Below are positions 47,101-58,661 of a DNA stretch of 64,000 nt, piece by piece. The stretch is taken from NCBI GenBank assembly GCA_030077755.1, contig JAQJZZ010000017.1, positions 868,001 to 932,000 of the forward strand. The letters are read 5' to 3'. A model generated the notes under the pieces. That model saw nothing but the letters and a program-made list of their open reading frames with translations, searched no databases and was not told where the DNA came from. The first letter of the stretch is position 1. Every line of letters begins with the position of its first letter. The stretch is from Filosporella fistucella (Eukaryota > Ascomycota > Leotiomycetes > Helotiales). Made by a program: the position numbers and the translations under genes.

Positions 47101-48575
47101 GTCTCAGGTTAGCATGCCAGTCATGTTCCGTCGGCAGTTTCCCAGCGTATCGAGACCACTAATTGGGTCCCAGACACTCTGCACCAAACAAGCTGGCGCC
47201 TCTTCTTTTGGGGGCTGTGGGCAAAGACAAGGGAATATTCAGTGGAAGGCAAGGAGGAGGTTGTCGTACCCTTGCCGCACATCAATCTTCCGAGTTGCCC
47301 CAGCTAATCTGGACCAAACGGTGTCTCTGAGAAGTCTCTGACTTTATCCACGTCAGCCGCATCCACTGTCTTGGCACACTGGCATAACAAGGACTTTGTA
47401 CTTTCCGGAGGGAGTGCAGAAGTGAGGTGGAATATGGGAATTTGTATGTATGAAATAGAAGAAGATGAGGAAGAGATATTTCTACAATCAATTAATTACG
47501 GTGCAAGAAGAGCTATAGTAAATACTCGAATAATAAGATCTTACAATGCTGTTACACTGCTCAGTTAGGGTTAGGGGGTCACTGTTGGAAGCTTAAAGTG
47601 CCCAGCCCAGTGGCTTGCTCGCGAGTAACAACCCCTGTGACGGGTGGTGTTAGTGTTGGTGGTTCGCCGTAACTCTGAGCTAAGCGTCGCCTTCCCGTGG
47701 CAGTGGCCGCAGACGTCAAGTCCAGTCGTTGACCCTGTTCTCAACCTGCCCCTGACCACAACCTCGACCTCACTCTTACCATAGAGTAAGGACCGTATCA
47801 GATGCAGGTAAAGAACAATATTGCTGGCCTCACCAACATCAGAATGCTATTATTATTATTGTAGCTATACGTTCTTTCAGTCTACCAACAAGGACTCCTT
47901 ACCTATCATTCATATCCAGCAATTCGTTGTTCTAGGTCCTCTCCTCGGACTCTTACACTTCCCTCGAATCATCCACCCTTTCACCAACCCTCCTCTTCCT
48001 CTGTTCCACGCACAGACAACGCCATGAAGACCGTCTCTCGCCTTCAGGGCATTGCTCCACAGACTTAAATTCCCGTATCGGGCTTGTCTGCATTGAGGTC
48101 GCTTCCCCACCGTCATGCCACACCCTGTGTCTGGAATCTGTGCCTCCCATGTTTTGCCCAGCCAGAGAGGATCCCTATAGAAAGGTCCCAAGACTTCATG
48201 CGTAAACATCTTTCTACTCCATTCCCCAAGCCGCGTGTTCCTGTTTAGTTGCTGTCCTCCCACCATCCCCTTGTTCGGTTTCTCTTAAACTATATTCTCT
48301 TCATTCATGTTCTTGTAACCTCTTTGTTGCTTCTCTTTCATACCATTTGTTTCCCATTCGCAACATCATTGAGGGGCGGGCTTCCATCTTGTTCAATTCT
48401 GTGCTGAGCATCGTTCTTTTGTCTGCTTGTCTTCGATTTACTTGTTGCTATTATCATTCATTGAAGCATATAAGGATATTGTCGACAAACTCGCCAATCT
48501 TTTAACCCATTTCGAAAAGTTACCACCTGGTGTGGATTTTACAGACCCGACAGAAATCTCCCTCATTACCTCAAG
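44119..48575. other. 4.4-kb gene-poor region
   Basis: No convincing gene on either strand. Small frames (45361-45737, 46663-46920, 47910-48266) are unspliced, compositionally odd and overlapping on both strands. Noted within it: an inverted repeat gacctcg/cgaggtc at 47074-47097 with a 10-nt loop, and a telomere-like pair of TTAGGG units at 47565-47578. The last 300 bases are CT-rich, like a leader for the protease gene. Confidence 0.45.
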
Positions 48576-50004
48576 ATGCCCTCATACGCCCAATTACAAA
48601 CCCTCCTCCTCCTTGTACTCGCCACATTCGTCCTCGCTGCTCCCTCGAAAGCTCCCGGCATCCAAAAACGAAGCTTCAAAGTCGAGCGAGTCCCTAATCC
48701 AAACTTCAGAAGAACACCCGGTGCTGGAACAAGAGCGTTGGTCAAGGCATACAGGAAATATGGTGTTGCTCTCCCACCCGGACTCGTGGATGCTATGAAC
48801 GCTGCACAGAGCGCCCAGGCTGGAACCGTCGCAGATGCTTTGACAAACTCGCTGGTTGGATCTTTGGCAGGTGTTACAGATCAGAAGCAAAAGGGCAGCA
48901 AGGGATCTCAGAGTGCCGCTGCTGGAAACGCTACTGGAGCTGCTACAAACGGAACCGCTGGCGTTGGAATAGTTACTGCTACCCCCGAGGCCGGTGATGT
49001 TGAGTACCTCTCCCCAGTCACCATTGGTGGCCAGACCATCAACATGGATTTCGACAGCGGTTCTTCCGATCTCTGGGTCTTCAGCACACAACTCAGCACC
49101 GCCGCCCAAGCCGGCCACAATAACTTCAACTCCCAAAAGTCAACCTCTTTTGCTCTCATGCAAGGAGCTACCTGGTCCATCTCTTACGGAGACGGATCCG
49201 GAGCCGCTGGCAACGTAGGAACAGATACCGTCAACATTGGCGGCGCAACTGTCACCAAGCAAGCAATCGAGATGGCCACGGCAGTCTCAGCCTCCTTCGT
49301 CCAAGATACCCAATCCAACGGACTTGTCGGCCTCGCCTTCTCCAAACTCAACACCGTCAAGCCAACCGCTCAAAAGACCTTCTTCGACAACGCCATGCCC
49401 TCCCTCGCCATGCCAGTCTTCACAGCCGATCTCCGCAAGAACGCCGTAGGAGCTTACACTTTCGGCGCTATCGACAGCACAAAGTTCAACGGAACCATGA
49501 AGTGGGCCGCTGTCAACACCACTCAAGGCTTCTGGCAATTCTCATCCAGCAAGTTCCAAGTCGGTACTGGGGCCCCAATGGCTGTTGCGAATGGTCAAGC
49601 TATCGCTGATACCGGAACCACACTTATGCTCGCCAACCCTGCTATCGTTAATGCTTATTACAGCCAGGTCACTGGAGCTGTTAACAATGCTACTGTAGGC
49701 GGAGTAACATTCCCTTGCAACGCAGTCTTGCCTGATCTGGCAGTCGATGTTGGAGGAGCATATATGGCTACTGTCCGTGGTAGCGATATCAACTTCGCCG
49801 CTGTGGATAACAGTGGAAAGAGTATGTTTCCCTGCCATCTTCTCCCTTATCTAAGAAGAATCTCACTAACACATCACAGCTTGTTTCGGCGGTGTCCAAG
49901 CAATCCAAGGCAATCTCCAAATCTACGGTGACATCATGTTCAAATCGCAATTCGTAGCCTTTAACGGTGGAAACAACTCCATCGGCATGGCTCCCCACCA
50001 GTAG
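48576..50004 (+). CDS. Secreted pepsin-like aspartic protease (A1 family)
   Basis: Exons 48576-49821 and 49880-50004 encode 456 aa. A signal peptide covers about residues 1-21 (LLLLVLATFVLAAP). A Kex2-type KR lies at 31-32, followed by a pro-region and a Gly/Ala/Ser/Asn-rich stretch to about residue 135. The catalytic core starts near DVEYLSPVTIGG. First active site D160-S161-G162 (DFDSGSSDLW) has Ser where most have Thr; the second is D345-T346-G347 (ADTGTTLM). The flap has SISYGDGSGAAG. The second exon adds CFGGVQAIQGNLQIYGDIMF, required for the C-terminal half-fold, and ends in GMAPHQ. It should act outside the cell in protein breakdown. Fungal relatives include podosporapepsin-type enzymes. 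Confidence 0.93.
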
Positions 50005-50507
50005 ATTCCTTTTGGAGGTTATCTATCGCGCACGCATCTCTGTTACTAGGATAATATCATCTATACATATCTAGATTCTTCTTTGCATGTTGCGTCTGTT
50101 CGCGCTCTCCTTGTGTCATATGTGGTGTGGTGTGATGTAGTGTATATGTGTTGTTGTGGGTAGATGGATGGGAATGGGAAACGGGGGTATGATTGATGGT
50201 TTTCACTTGCCAATGTACAAATTTATTGAGAAACACACCTTAGACAGGAATTTGAATGTGGCATTGCATGGGAATGATGGAGATATCTAATGAGAGGAAT
50301 GATATACTGGCTGTATCTTTGCACACTTTGGGCAGCTGGTCGTGATTGAAGTCATGTTGTATTGAAAGCCCTATTCTGTTTCCAAGGGTAAAGCAGAATG
50401 CTGAGTACTAACGAGTCTCCTAATAATACAACACTAAAAATACAATGTAGTCCACTCCTCACAGACCTCGACGAGCGTGATTTGTATATCCCAGCGCAGA
50501 CCCGTTC
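50005..50507. other. Intergenic between convergent genes
   Basis: 3' regions of the aspartic protease gene and the minus-strand Lys-rich protein gene. Contains GT-rich text near 50120-50160. No gene. Confidence 0.5.
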
Positions 50508-51258
50508 CTACTCGTCGGTCTTCGCTTTCTTCTTCTCACTCTCCTTTGTGTCTTCTGCGTCGCGCTTCTTACTAGCCCCTCGGGGTTTCTGAACAGAAGA
50601 TTCCAATGGTGGATGTTCAGCACTCTTTCCAGCCTGTCTCCCACTCTTCCTCTCACCCTGCCTCATTTCTTTATTCCATTTCCTAGGCTGCTCAGAGAGC
50701 TTCGGACGTCCAGCATTACTCTTCTTTTTCTCCTTCTTGTCGTCTCCATTGGTGTTCCCTTTATCGGTATCTGCCTTCTTGTCTTTTCCATTTGCCTTCT
50801 CCTTATCAGTATTTGCCTTCTTGTCTTTTCCATTTGTCTTATCCTTATCAGTCTCAGCCTTCTTCTCTTCTTCCGATTTCTTCTGTGGAGGTCCTTTCTC
50901 AGGCTTATCCTTCGAACCAGGTTCGTTCTCGTAGTCGCCGCCTTGAGCCTCATACTCTTTTCCTATTTTCGCGGCCTTTCGAGGATCAGCATCTCTCAAG
51001 CTTGTAGTATCGCATTATGCTACGCGCAACGAGACAAACCTTCCAAGCTGCCATTTGACCCTTTCCGCTCCCATCTTTGTTGGTTTGTTGTTTAACTTCT
51101 ATCGCATTCAATGCGTCAGCGACCTTATTGCGCCAGAGGAACACAGTAGAGATGGGCGGTCCCAGCGGAATCAGCTCTAAGAAATCGGAAGTGAGTCTAC
51201 CTTCTGTAATTTTCTCCTTTAGCTTTGGGTCGGTCGGCTTTCCTTTGGCGGAAACCAT
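50508..51258 (-). CDS. Lys/Glu-rich nuclear-type protein, function unknown
   Basis: Exons 51258-51040 and 50975-50508 encode 228 aa. The 64-nt intron (gtttgt donor, ctgat branch, cgaaag acceptor) joins MAAWK to AAKIGKEYEAQGGDYENEPG. A nearer AG would break the frame. The N-terminus is folded-looking (DFLELIPLGPPISTVFLWRN). The C-terminal two thirds is disordered, with Lys/Asp/Asn repeats (KTNGKDKKANTDKEKANGKD) and a basic end (KKRDAEDTKESEKKKAKTDE) that would serve for nuclear or nucleolar localisation. The repeats are encoded by three tandem 42-bp units. I do not recognise a named family; I believe similar proteins occur in other Leotiomycetes, from memory only. Confidence 0.82.
50732..50857. 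repeat. Three tandem 42-bp units inside a coding exon
   Basis: Units 50732-50773, 50774-50815 and 50816-50857 each begin ccttcttgtc. The last two are nearly identical and the first is diverged. They encode the (K/N)-x-(T)DK..NGKDKK repeat of the Lys-rich protein; being a multiple of three, copy changes keep the frame. Confidence 0.8.
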
Positions 51259-53074
51259 TGTGATTAGTCTCTATGTATCTAGAGAGGTGAGTATGGGGTT
51301 TTCGAGTAATGAGATATATCGATTGATTGATAATCGATAATGAGAATGTGTGCGATGGAATGTGTATATATTGCGATGCAATGCAATGCGATGAGAAGAA
51401 GGAAGATAGAGAAATGCGACAAGGGCAAACAGCCTCTTGGGGCTCCTACCATTTTCAGCGCAGAGCTGAGCTGAGCTGAGCGACCTGTGAGGGAAAGCGC
51501 CGACGAGGTGGCTTTGGTGCAATGGGATGGTTCAATAGTAAGGTACAGAGCAAGTACGCTGTTTTGGGGTTGTCGCTGGCTAAATTACAATGTCGTCAGC
51601 ATCTTCTCGTGTACCTGCAGCATCAAACAGCCTAAAACTACAGGGGTGGTTCTGTTATCGATCATGACGATGCACATTCTGAATGAGGATCTCAGAATTG
51701 GCTGACACGCAGGTTAACTTTGAAGAAATATTCAGGGCGAGACATCTCTGCTGTTGATATGAGAGATGCGGTTTGAGGTTGCAAGTAACATAATTGTATA
51801 CACTGATGGCCAGCATCCGGGGTTCACATTTCCGCCAAGAAGATTATCAACAAGCCTGGTTCCATTGCTATTTCAAGGCCTCAATCTGCAGTTCAGCAAG
51901 CGCTTAGCAAACACTACTGCAGATCATAAATGAGTTCCTTGTCGACCTTCCATCTCGCAATCGGATTTTCGTGGCCTTCAATATATGAACAATCCTACTA
52001 GACATCGAGACGATATTGTTCAAGCTCAAGTCGAGAAGGGAAGCGTTTTTTTATTAGTAATCCGTCAAAAGAATGCGTGGTCAATTCGATCGATTTGATA
52101 TCTGTTGCAGTCTACCAAATAAATCAGACCATACTACCACCTCCTGCCCTGATATATCCCCGGAGTCCCGTCTCTATTATCCCATTACAGTAGAAGTAGT
52201 CTCGCTAATGTCGAGAAAACCCCACTAATCCGAATCCAGATTGTCAACCTTCGAGACTTTAGCCGGGTTCTCTCATTCACTATCCCTATATAACTTTACT
52301 ACACCCTGATATGTACACATTTTCTCATATGAACGGGCTACGTCACATATCTAGGGCCTCACTGGACCTCTATAGGGATATATCAGAATACCTAGTGACG
52401 TGCTTCGAAAATATTTGAGGAGATATCATAACTCGACGCAGCCTACAGTTCCCCGATGCTGTAGTCGGCACATTTCCACTCTCCCGGATGATATCCACTT
52501 GCCTCCGATCAATACTCCGTCCAAATACACCTTGTGCTTGCACATTGTGGATTTCTTGGACTGATAAGATGAGGCCGCGTCTTCTCTCCGGCAATATTCC
52601 GGCTTTTCAAGTATTTCCCCACCACGTTTTGTGTCGGGCATCGATTTTCACAATTGCCTATAGGAAACATTCCTCCTTTTATTTTGTTTCGATGGAGGTT
52701 TGGCGGAGCTCGCTCGACATGATAAGATTTTTTACATGAAAAGGATGAGCAGACGTGCCGAGTACCGGCCTTTTCTTCCAGTAACCGACTTTCAGCACAT
52801 ACATACTGGGTCAGATCAGAGACCATACATGGAATTATAAAACCCATCAAGATGGATAAGGTTGTCGTCAAATACTCCTGACCTTGTGGCGACCTGGTCT
52901 AGAAGTTCAGAAATCTTGATCGCTTTTCTCTTCGTCATACAAAGGCAAGTGCTCATTAGTTCATCTGATGGTCTTACTTCTTCTCTCAGTTGTGACACCT
53001 TCATTGATTATTAGGACCATTCTTTTCCTAACACTTCCTTGTTGCTTTTGACTTTTACACATTTATTTTTAAAC
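51259..53074. other. Intergenic, no supported gene
   Basis: Divergent promoter area of the Lys-rich gene and the GH3 pseudogene. A short (ctgag)n tract is at 51462-51480. Minus-strand frames at 52370-52871 overlap each other and have no recognisable domain. Confidence 0.45.
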
Positions 53075-55700
53075 ATGATGCAGTCCACAACCGCCCTTCT
53101 AGCACTGCTCCAATTTGGAGCAGTTGTCATTGGAGATGCTTCCAGCAATTACGCCTCTCAACTACTGAGCTCCGGCACCATCAAACTTGGTGACTGGCAA
53201 GAGGCGTATGACAAGGCGTATCCCCTTACTCAAACTTTAAGCACATCCGCAAAGATTTCTATTATAACTGGTGGAAATGGAGGAAACGTCAGCGCTTTCG
53301 CCATGTTGGATTCTAGCACTAATCCCCTCACTTATTTCTACGTCACAACCTGACCGGCTGGAATGTCTATGGCTATGACTGTAAGCTCGCTCCTTTTATA
53401 TTTCTATATTTCACATCCTACGTCTTTGGCATGGCTGTTCATTCCATTGGAGAGAGTTACGTCGCTTCAAGTATGGTGCTAACTCACTGAAGTGGGACAA
53501 AAATGCCATTTGGCTGAAGGAAATGCGCTGTGATTAGAATTTCGAGGAAAGGGTATCAATCTTGCATATGCGCATACACTCGAGCCTTTGGGGCGCTCAG
53601 CCTGGTGTGGACGGCAAGGTGAGACATACGGCGCAGACTCGTACCTCAACGGCGCCATGGGAGGCAATTTCGTCAAAGGTATGGGCAGTGCTGGAGTCAT
53701 TCCCAGCTCCAAGCACTTTATCATGAACGAGCAGGAGACGAACCGTGATTGTTCGGGCATAAGCGGTGGTGGCGGTGGTGGTAGCATGGGAGGAAGCCCT
53801 CCAAGTTCCAGCAACGCTACCATTTCAGCCAGACAGAGCAACAATTCGACGGCCAGTAACCTTACTACCGCTACTACTAGCTCCGATTCTTACAATGTGG
53901 TCATCGGTGATAAAGCTTTTCACGAGACCTATTTAGCTCCATTCTACGATGCCGTCAAGAATGGAGTTGGTGGAACCATGGTATGCATGAATCACTTGAA
54001 CTTCTACCTTTAAGACACTCTCTTAATCGAACCATAGTGCGCAATGAACAAAGCCAATGGCTCGTACTCTTGTGAGAATCAAGACCTACTTGGAAAGTAC
54101 CTAAAGGTCGAGCTTGGTATGCCAGGCATCGTCCATGCAGATGTGGGAGCACAGCACACAGGCATCAATTCAGCCAATGTCGGAATGGACTTTGGATCTT
54201 CATCCGACTGGAGTAACAGTACACTTGGTGTTGGTTTGACCAATGGAAGTTTCACTACTGCCCGGCTCGACGATATGGTTATCAGAAATATGATGGGTTT
54301 CTTCAAATATGGTCAAGATATTTCGTACCCAGAAAAAGCAGGCGTTACAGACTTCGTGGATGTTCGTGGTAGTCACAGCAAGCTTGCGCGCACTTACGCT
54401 GCCGATTCTATTGCCCTGCTAAAGAATACGAAAGCTGCTCTGCCCTTGAAGAATAAGAGGTCGATCAGTATTTTTGGATCCCACGCTGCTCCCCGATATG
54501 CCGGTGCAAACACTGGACTTACTGTCTATAATGGCGTCGGCCCAACCATATACGGACATATGAGTACAGTTGGAGGCAGTGCTATGGGATCGCTGGCATA
54601 TGTCACTACCCCAGTTCAGAAGTTTGTTGAGAGAGCGGCGACTGATGGATTTATGCTCAGATGGTGGCTCAATGATCCCACCGTCACTTCATACAGTGGC
54701 ATGTCTGGCTCAGGGACAGAACTTTCTGAAAGCACTCTCGGAGTAGCTGTCAACACTGATGTATGCATATGCTTCCTAAACGCGTGGTCTGGCGGAGGTG
54801 GCGATCGATCTGAGCTGTATAATGCGGACCAAGACACAATGGTTTGAACTGTCGCGGACAATTGCAACAATACCATTGTGGTTATCAACACTACAGGTAT
54901 GTTGATTGTCCAGAAGACATGGTCTTACTAATTGAAACTGATAGGGCCCCGCCTTCTTGACCAATGGATCATTCACGAGAATGTTACAGGAGTAATCTAC
55001 GGTGGTGCTCTAGGACAAGAATCTGGAAACGCCATCGACGACGTTCTTTTCGGTGCTGTCAATCCTTTTGGCCGTCTTATTCACACAATCGCAAAGAACG
55101 AGTCCGACTACGACTCCAATACACAAATCACTCAATCACTAGAACTTGATTATTCTGAAGGAAACTATATCGATTACAAATATTTCGACAAATACAACAT
55201 CACACCCCAGTACGAGTTCGGTTACGGCCTCTCATACACCACATTCGAGTACTCCACCGAAGTGATCGTCACCCCAAACACGACTGCTCTCGCCATCCCT
55301 TACGCAACCGGTGCACTCGCGGTACACTCGCCATTGGCGGCCGCAAAGACCTCTAGGACATTGTCGCCACAGTTTCCAACAGCATCGCCAATACAGGTGC
55401 CATCGCCGGTGCAGAAGTGGCTCAGCTATATGTTCAGTCCCCGACGCTGCGGACGAGCCAGTCAAACAACTACGAGGCTTTGAGAAAGTCACCATTCAAG
55501 CTGGTGCTAGCGAGACAGTTACTTTCTCGTTGAAGAGACGGTATTTGAGTATTTGGGACGTTAGTGCTCAGAAATGGAAGATTGAGAGTGGTGACTATGT
55601 TTTCTTTGTGGGAGCTAGTAGTAGGGACTTTAAATCGACTGCTACCTTGACTTTACAGATGTACAATAGAATAAATGTGCACATTATCATCGAGTATTGA
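53075..55700 (+). pseudogene. GH3 beta-glucosidase pseudogene
   Basis: Clear GH3 sequence broken many times. An N-terminal signal-like segment (MMQSTTALLALLQFGAVVIG) and KLGDWQEAYDKAY open it. A TGA at 53351-53353 replaces the Trp expected before PAGMSMAMT. After an intron ending at 53492 comes TWDKNAIWLKEM, then a TAG and frame changes near 53525-53545. The catalytic module resumes as INLAYAHTLEPLGRSAW, GKHF-like SSKHFIMNEQETNRD and GIVHADVGAQHTGINSA (nucleophile Asp kept, the usual following Trp is Val). Another TGA is at 54845-54847. In the C-terminal part a frame shift near 55325, a TAG at 55354-55356 (expected Trp) and a shift near 55435 precede [20 protein letters not shown]. The intact enzyme would release glucose from cellobiose or aryl glucosides. 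This copy cannot make it. Confidence 0.9.
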
Positions 55701-56292
55701 ACCGTTCGGGAGCTGTAACTGTCCACGCATGGTCATTACCCCATCAAAACAGGTTGAGTTGAGCAAAATTCATATGTGCATATTTTATCTCAACTTCTCA
55801 AATTTCATCTGGACTGGGTTTCAATGGTGTAATTGCATTTTCGCATAAAGCCGAGAGCCCCTGACAACTGCCTCCGGGTCGTCCCAAAAATGGAAGCTAG
55901 GAATGGACCCCGCCTCCTCTTCCCCGAAGATCACTAATTCAGAAGCTACGGCAGATGTTCAGATTCTCTACCTAATCTTATACTTCTTATCCCCCACTTC
56001 TCTTACATCTTACACCTCAGCTGAATCTCCCAGCAGTATCTCCCAACCCAGCTTTCATATTAAGCCAAGAATGGGGTACCTACAGGGTGAAAGATGGGAG
56101 ATATGCTTTTCAATCTAGCTTTCGTAATAGGAGTTCTCAACAGAGTTCGTGGATACGGATAAGGAGATAACGATTGGGAAAGCTTTTGAAGGGCTGGTTG
56201 TTATATGTATCGATTTCGCCTGTTGGATTTCACAGATTCATTTGGACTGGATGTGCCACAGAGAGATTGAGAGTCCAAAACACTTTACAACT
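55701..56292. other. Intergenic / promoter of sugar transporter
   Basis: Spacer between the GH3 pseudogene and the co-oriented transporter gene. No gene seen. Confidence 0.5.
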
Positions 56293-58029
56293 ATGGCTCC
56301 TCAATACCCCAGAAACTATGTCTCTCGACTCGTGCCCAGCTCAAGTTTTTTGATCCTAGCTGCCATTATCGCGACCTCAGTCGTTGATTCAGTCGTAAGA
56401 TCAGACTTACAAACTCATGTTCTGCCAATCTAATGTCATACAGCTCCTTGGGTATGACAGTTCTCTCATGGGTAGTCTCAATGTCATGCCCACATACTCT
56501 GGGTACTTCCATCTGTCGACTGCGACAAAGTCTCTCAATACGGCAATTGCATATACTGGTGGTGCCATTGCTGCATTTCCTGCTGGATTTTTGGTCGATT
56601 GGAGAGGGAGGAAAGAGTCGATTCTTTGGTCTTGCATAATTACTTTGATAGGAGCCATTCTACAGACTGGTGCTGTTCATATTGCCATGTTTATCGTTGG
56701 ACGCTTCATTATCGGAATGGGGCTAGGTGTAGCTGCTACAGCGACTCCGACGTAAGACCCGTTTCTTGTTTATTGGCTCCGAGGAAATTGTATCTTCAAC
56801 TGACGCGATTCTCTCAATCAACAGATACGTCGCAGAAACTGCTCCCCCAAAGCATCGTGCATTTGCACTCGGACTTTACTATTCTTGCTGGGGTGTCGGG
56901 ACATTGATAGCGTCTGGTGTTTGCTATCGGGTATATCTATTAAGCACTTCCTTTTTAAATTATTCTAACATTGTCCAAGAGTCAATTCGTTCCCAGCACA
57001 TGGGCATGGAGAATCCCGAGTTTGATTCAAGTCGCACCCAGCATCGCATGCATGATCGTTATCCAATTTGTACCTGAATCTCCTCGATGGCTCATCAGCA
57101 AGGATAGACACGAAGAGGCTCTTGAGGTCCTCGCTGTCGTCAATGCCGGTGGCGATATCACTGATCCTCTGGTTCTTATCCAGTATCGCGAGATTGCTGA
57201 TACAATTGCTTGGGAAAAGACTGACGGCAAGCAACTTACATTCAAGGAGGCGTACACCAACCCAATCAACCGGAAACGACTTATCATCGCGATTTCTTTT
57301 TCTGCAATGGTCATGCTTCCAGGAACGAACATCGTCACGTACTATTTTGGAACAATGCTGGAACAGGCTGGTATCACGGATGCGACTACTCAACTTGAAA
57401 TCAACATCATTCTTACAGCATGGTCTTTAACTATAGCAGTTGTATCTTCCTTCTTCGCAGACAAAATTGGTCGAAAAATGCTGTGCTGTCTCAGTCTCAC
57501 AGGCCAGATCATATCGTTCTACCTCGTGGGCGGACTCACAGCAGCTTACGGTTCTTCCTCCCAGAAAGCAGGGATTTACGGCACTATCGCTTGTATCTTC
57601 CTCTATAATGGCACATACAGTTTTGGTATCACACCGCTGACCGTTCTCTACCCGCCAGAGGTGTTATCGTACCAAATTCGAGGAACAGGTATGGGACTTT
57701 ATACCATGACCACCAAGCTCTGTGGACTTTTCGTGACGATGGTCTTCCCATTCGCGTTGGATGCGATTGGATGGAAGACATATATCATCAACGCAAGCTT
57801 TGATATTCTGATGGTGATTTTCGTTATCTTTTACTGGGTCGAAACTCAAGGATTGACGCTTGAAGAAGTTGATATCAAATTTGACGGAGTGAAACATAGC
57901 AGTGTACCTGACTTGGAGGAGTTGAAAAGTGGGAAAGTGGATTTTATTGTTGAGGGCGTGCCACTTGATGGGCAGATCTCAAATTTCCAGAAGGCTCAAA
58001 TCTCGAGTACCGTCAAGAAGGAGGATTAG
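56293..58029 (+). CDS. MFS sugar transporter (lactose/cellodextrin permease-like)
   Basis: Four exons (56293-56394, 56444-56751, 56825-56930, 56980-58029) give 521 aa with about 12 membrane helices. Sugar-porter signatures are visible: GYDSSLMGSLNVM after helix 1, DWRGRKESI in the loop 2-3 position, and ATPTYVAETAPPKHR. Next come WAWRIPSLIQ, PESPRWLISKDRHEEA after helix 6 and DKIGRKM in the second half. PPEVLSYQIRGTGMG and YWVETQGLTLEEVD complete the set. The overall style is that of fungal disaccharide (lactose, cellobiose) permeases, but the substrate is inference. It lies 0.6 kb downstream of the broken beta-glucosidase on the same strand, a pairing seen in cellobiose utilisation loci. All introns are in phase and no lesion was found. 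Confidence 0.92.
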
Positions 58030-58661
58030 AAGCGGGGCGTCTTATCATTTGCGGCTCGTTTGTCACGGCCGAGCATGATCATCGGGTTACTGTTATCTGT
58101 GTGCTAGGAAGCGAGGTAGCCTGGGAGTAGGTCCGAGACAGTTTCACTTCTTTGGGATATCAGAAATAGAGTTGGCTTTCGAAGAGTGGAAAGGTGGGGA
58201 GCAAGGATGGGATGAGTTATCTAGTATTGACTGGAGGGTATCAAGTTGTGAATTCTGATGATGCAAATTTATCACGCATCTCTCCTGAGACTCCTTTTGA
58301 TGAGCATAGAAGTAATCATCCATGAATTTAAGCAGGATCATTCCCAAGCTCAAGATCCGTTGTCGTTGATTCATATGCATATGCTTCCCAGATATTCTAG
58401 ATCATAATCTGGTGTGAAAGTGATCATATAGCGTATCATATTGAGATCTGCCTATAACAGGAGGAATGGGCAGGGTTAGCAGCCCATCTTCGCCGGTACA
58501 TAAGCGCTTGGCAAAGTTAGAGTCAAAGATGGATCAAAGGTGGGGGGTCGGCATCCCCTCAGCGATGTATATCATCAGCCTTCTTTTTGAGTGACTTGGA
58601 CCTCGGAGTCGTAATTCATCTCATTCAGCCGGTTTCCATTGAACATAGCTTACAAATCACA
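58030..58661. other. Intergenic, no gene
   Basis: Spacer between the transporter and the second 2OG oxygenase; no coding evidence. Confidence 0.5.
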
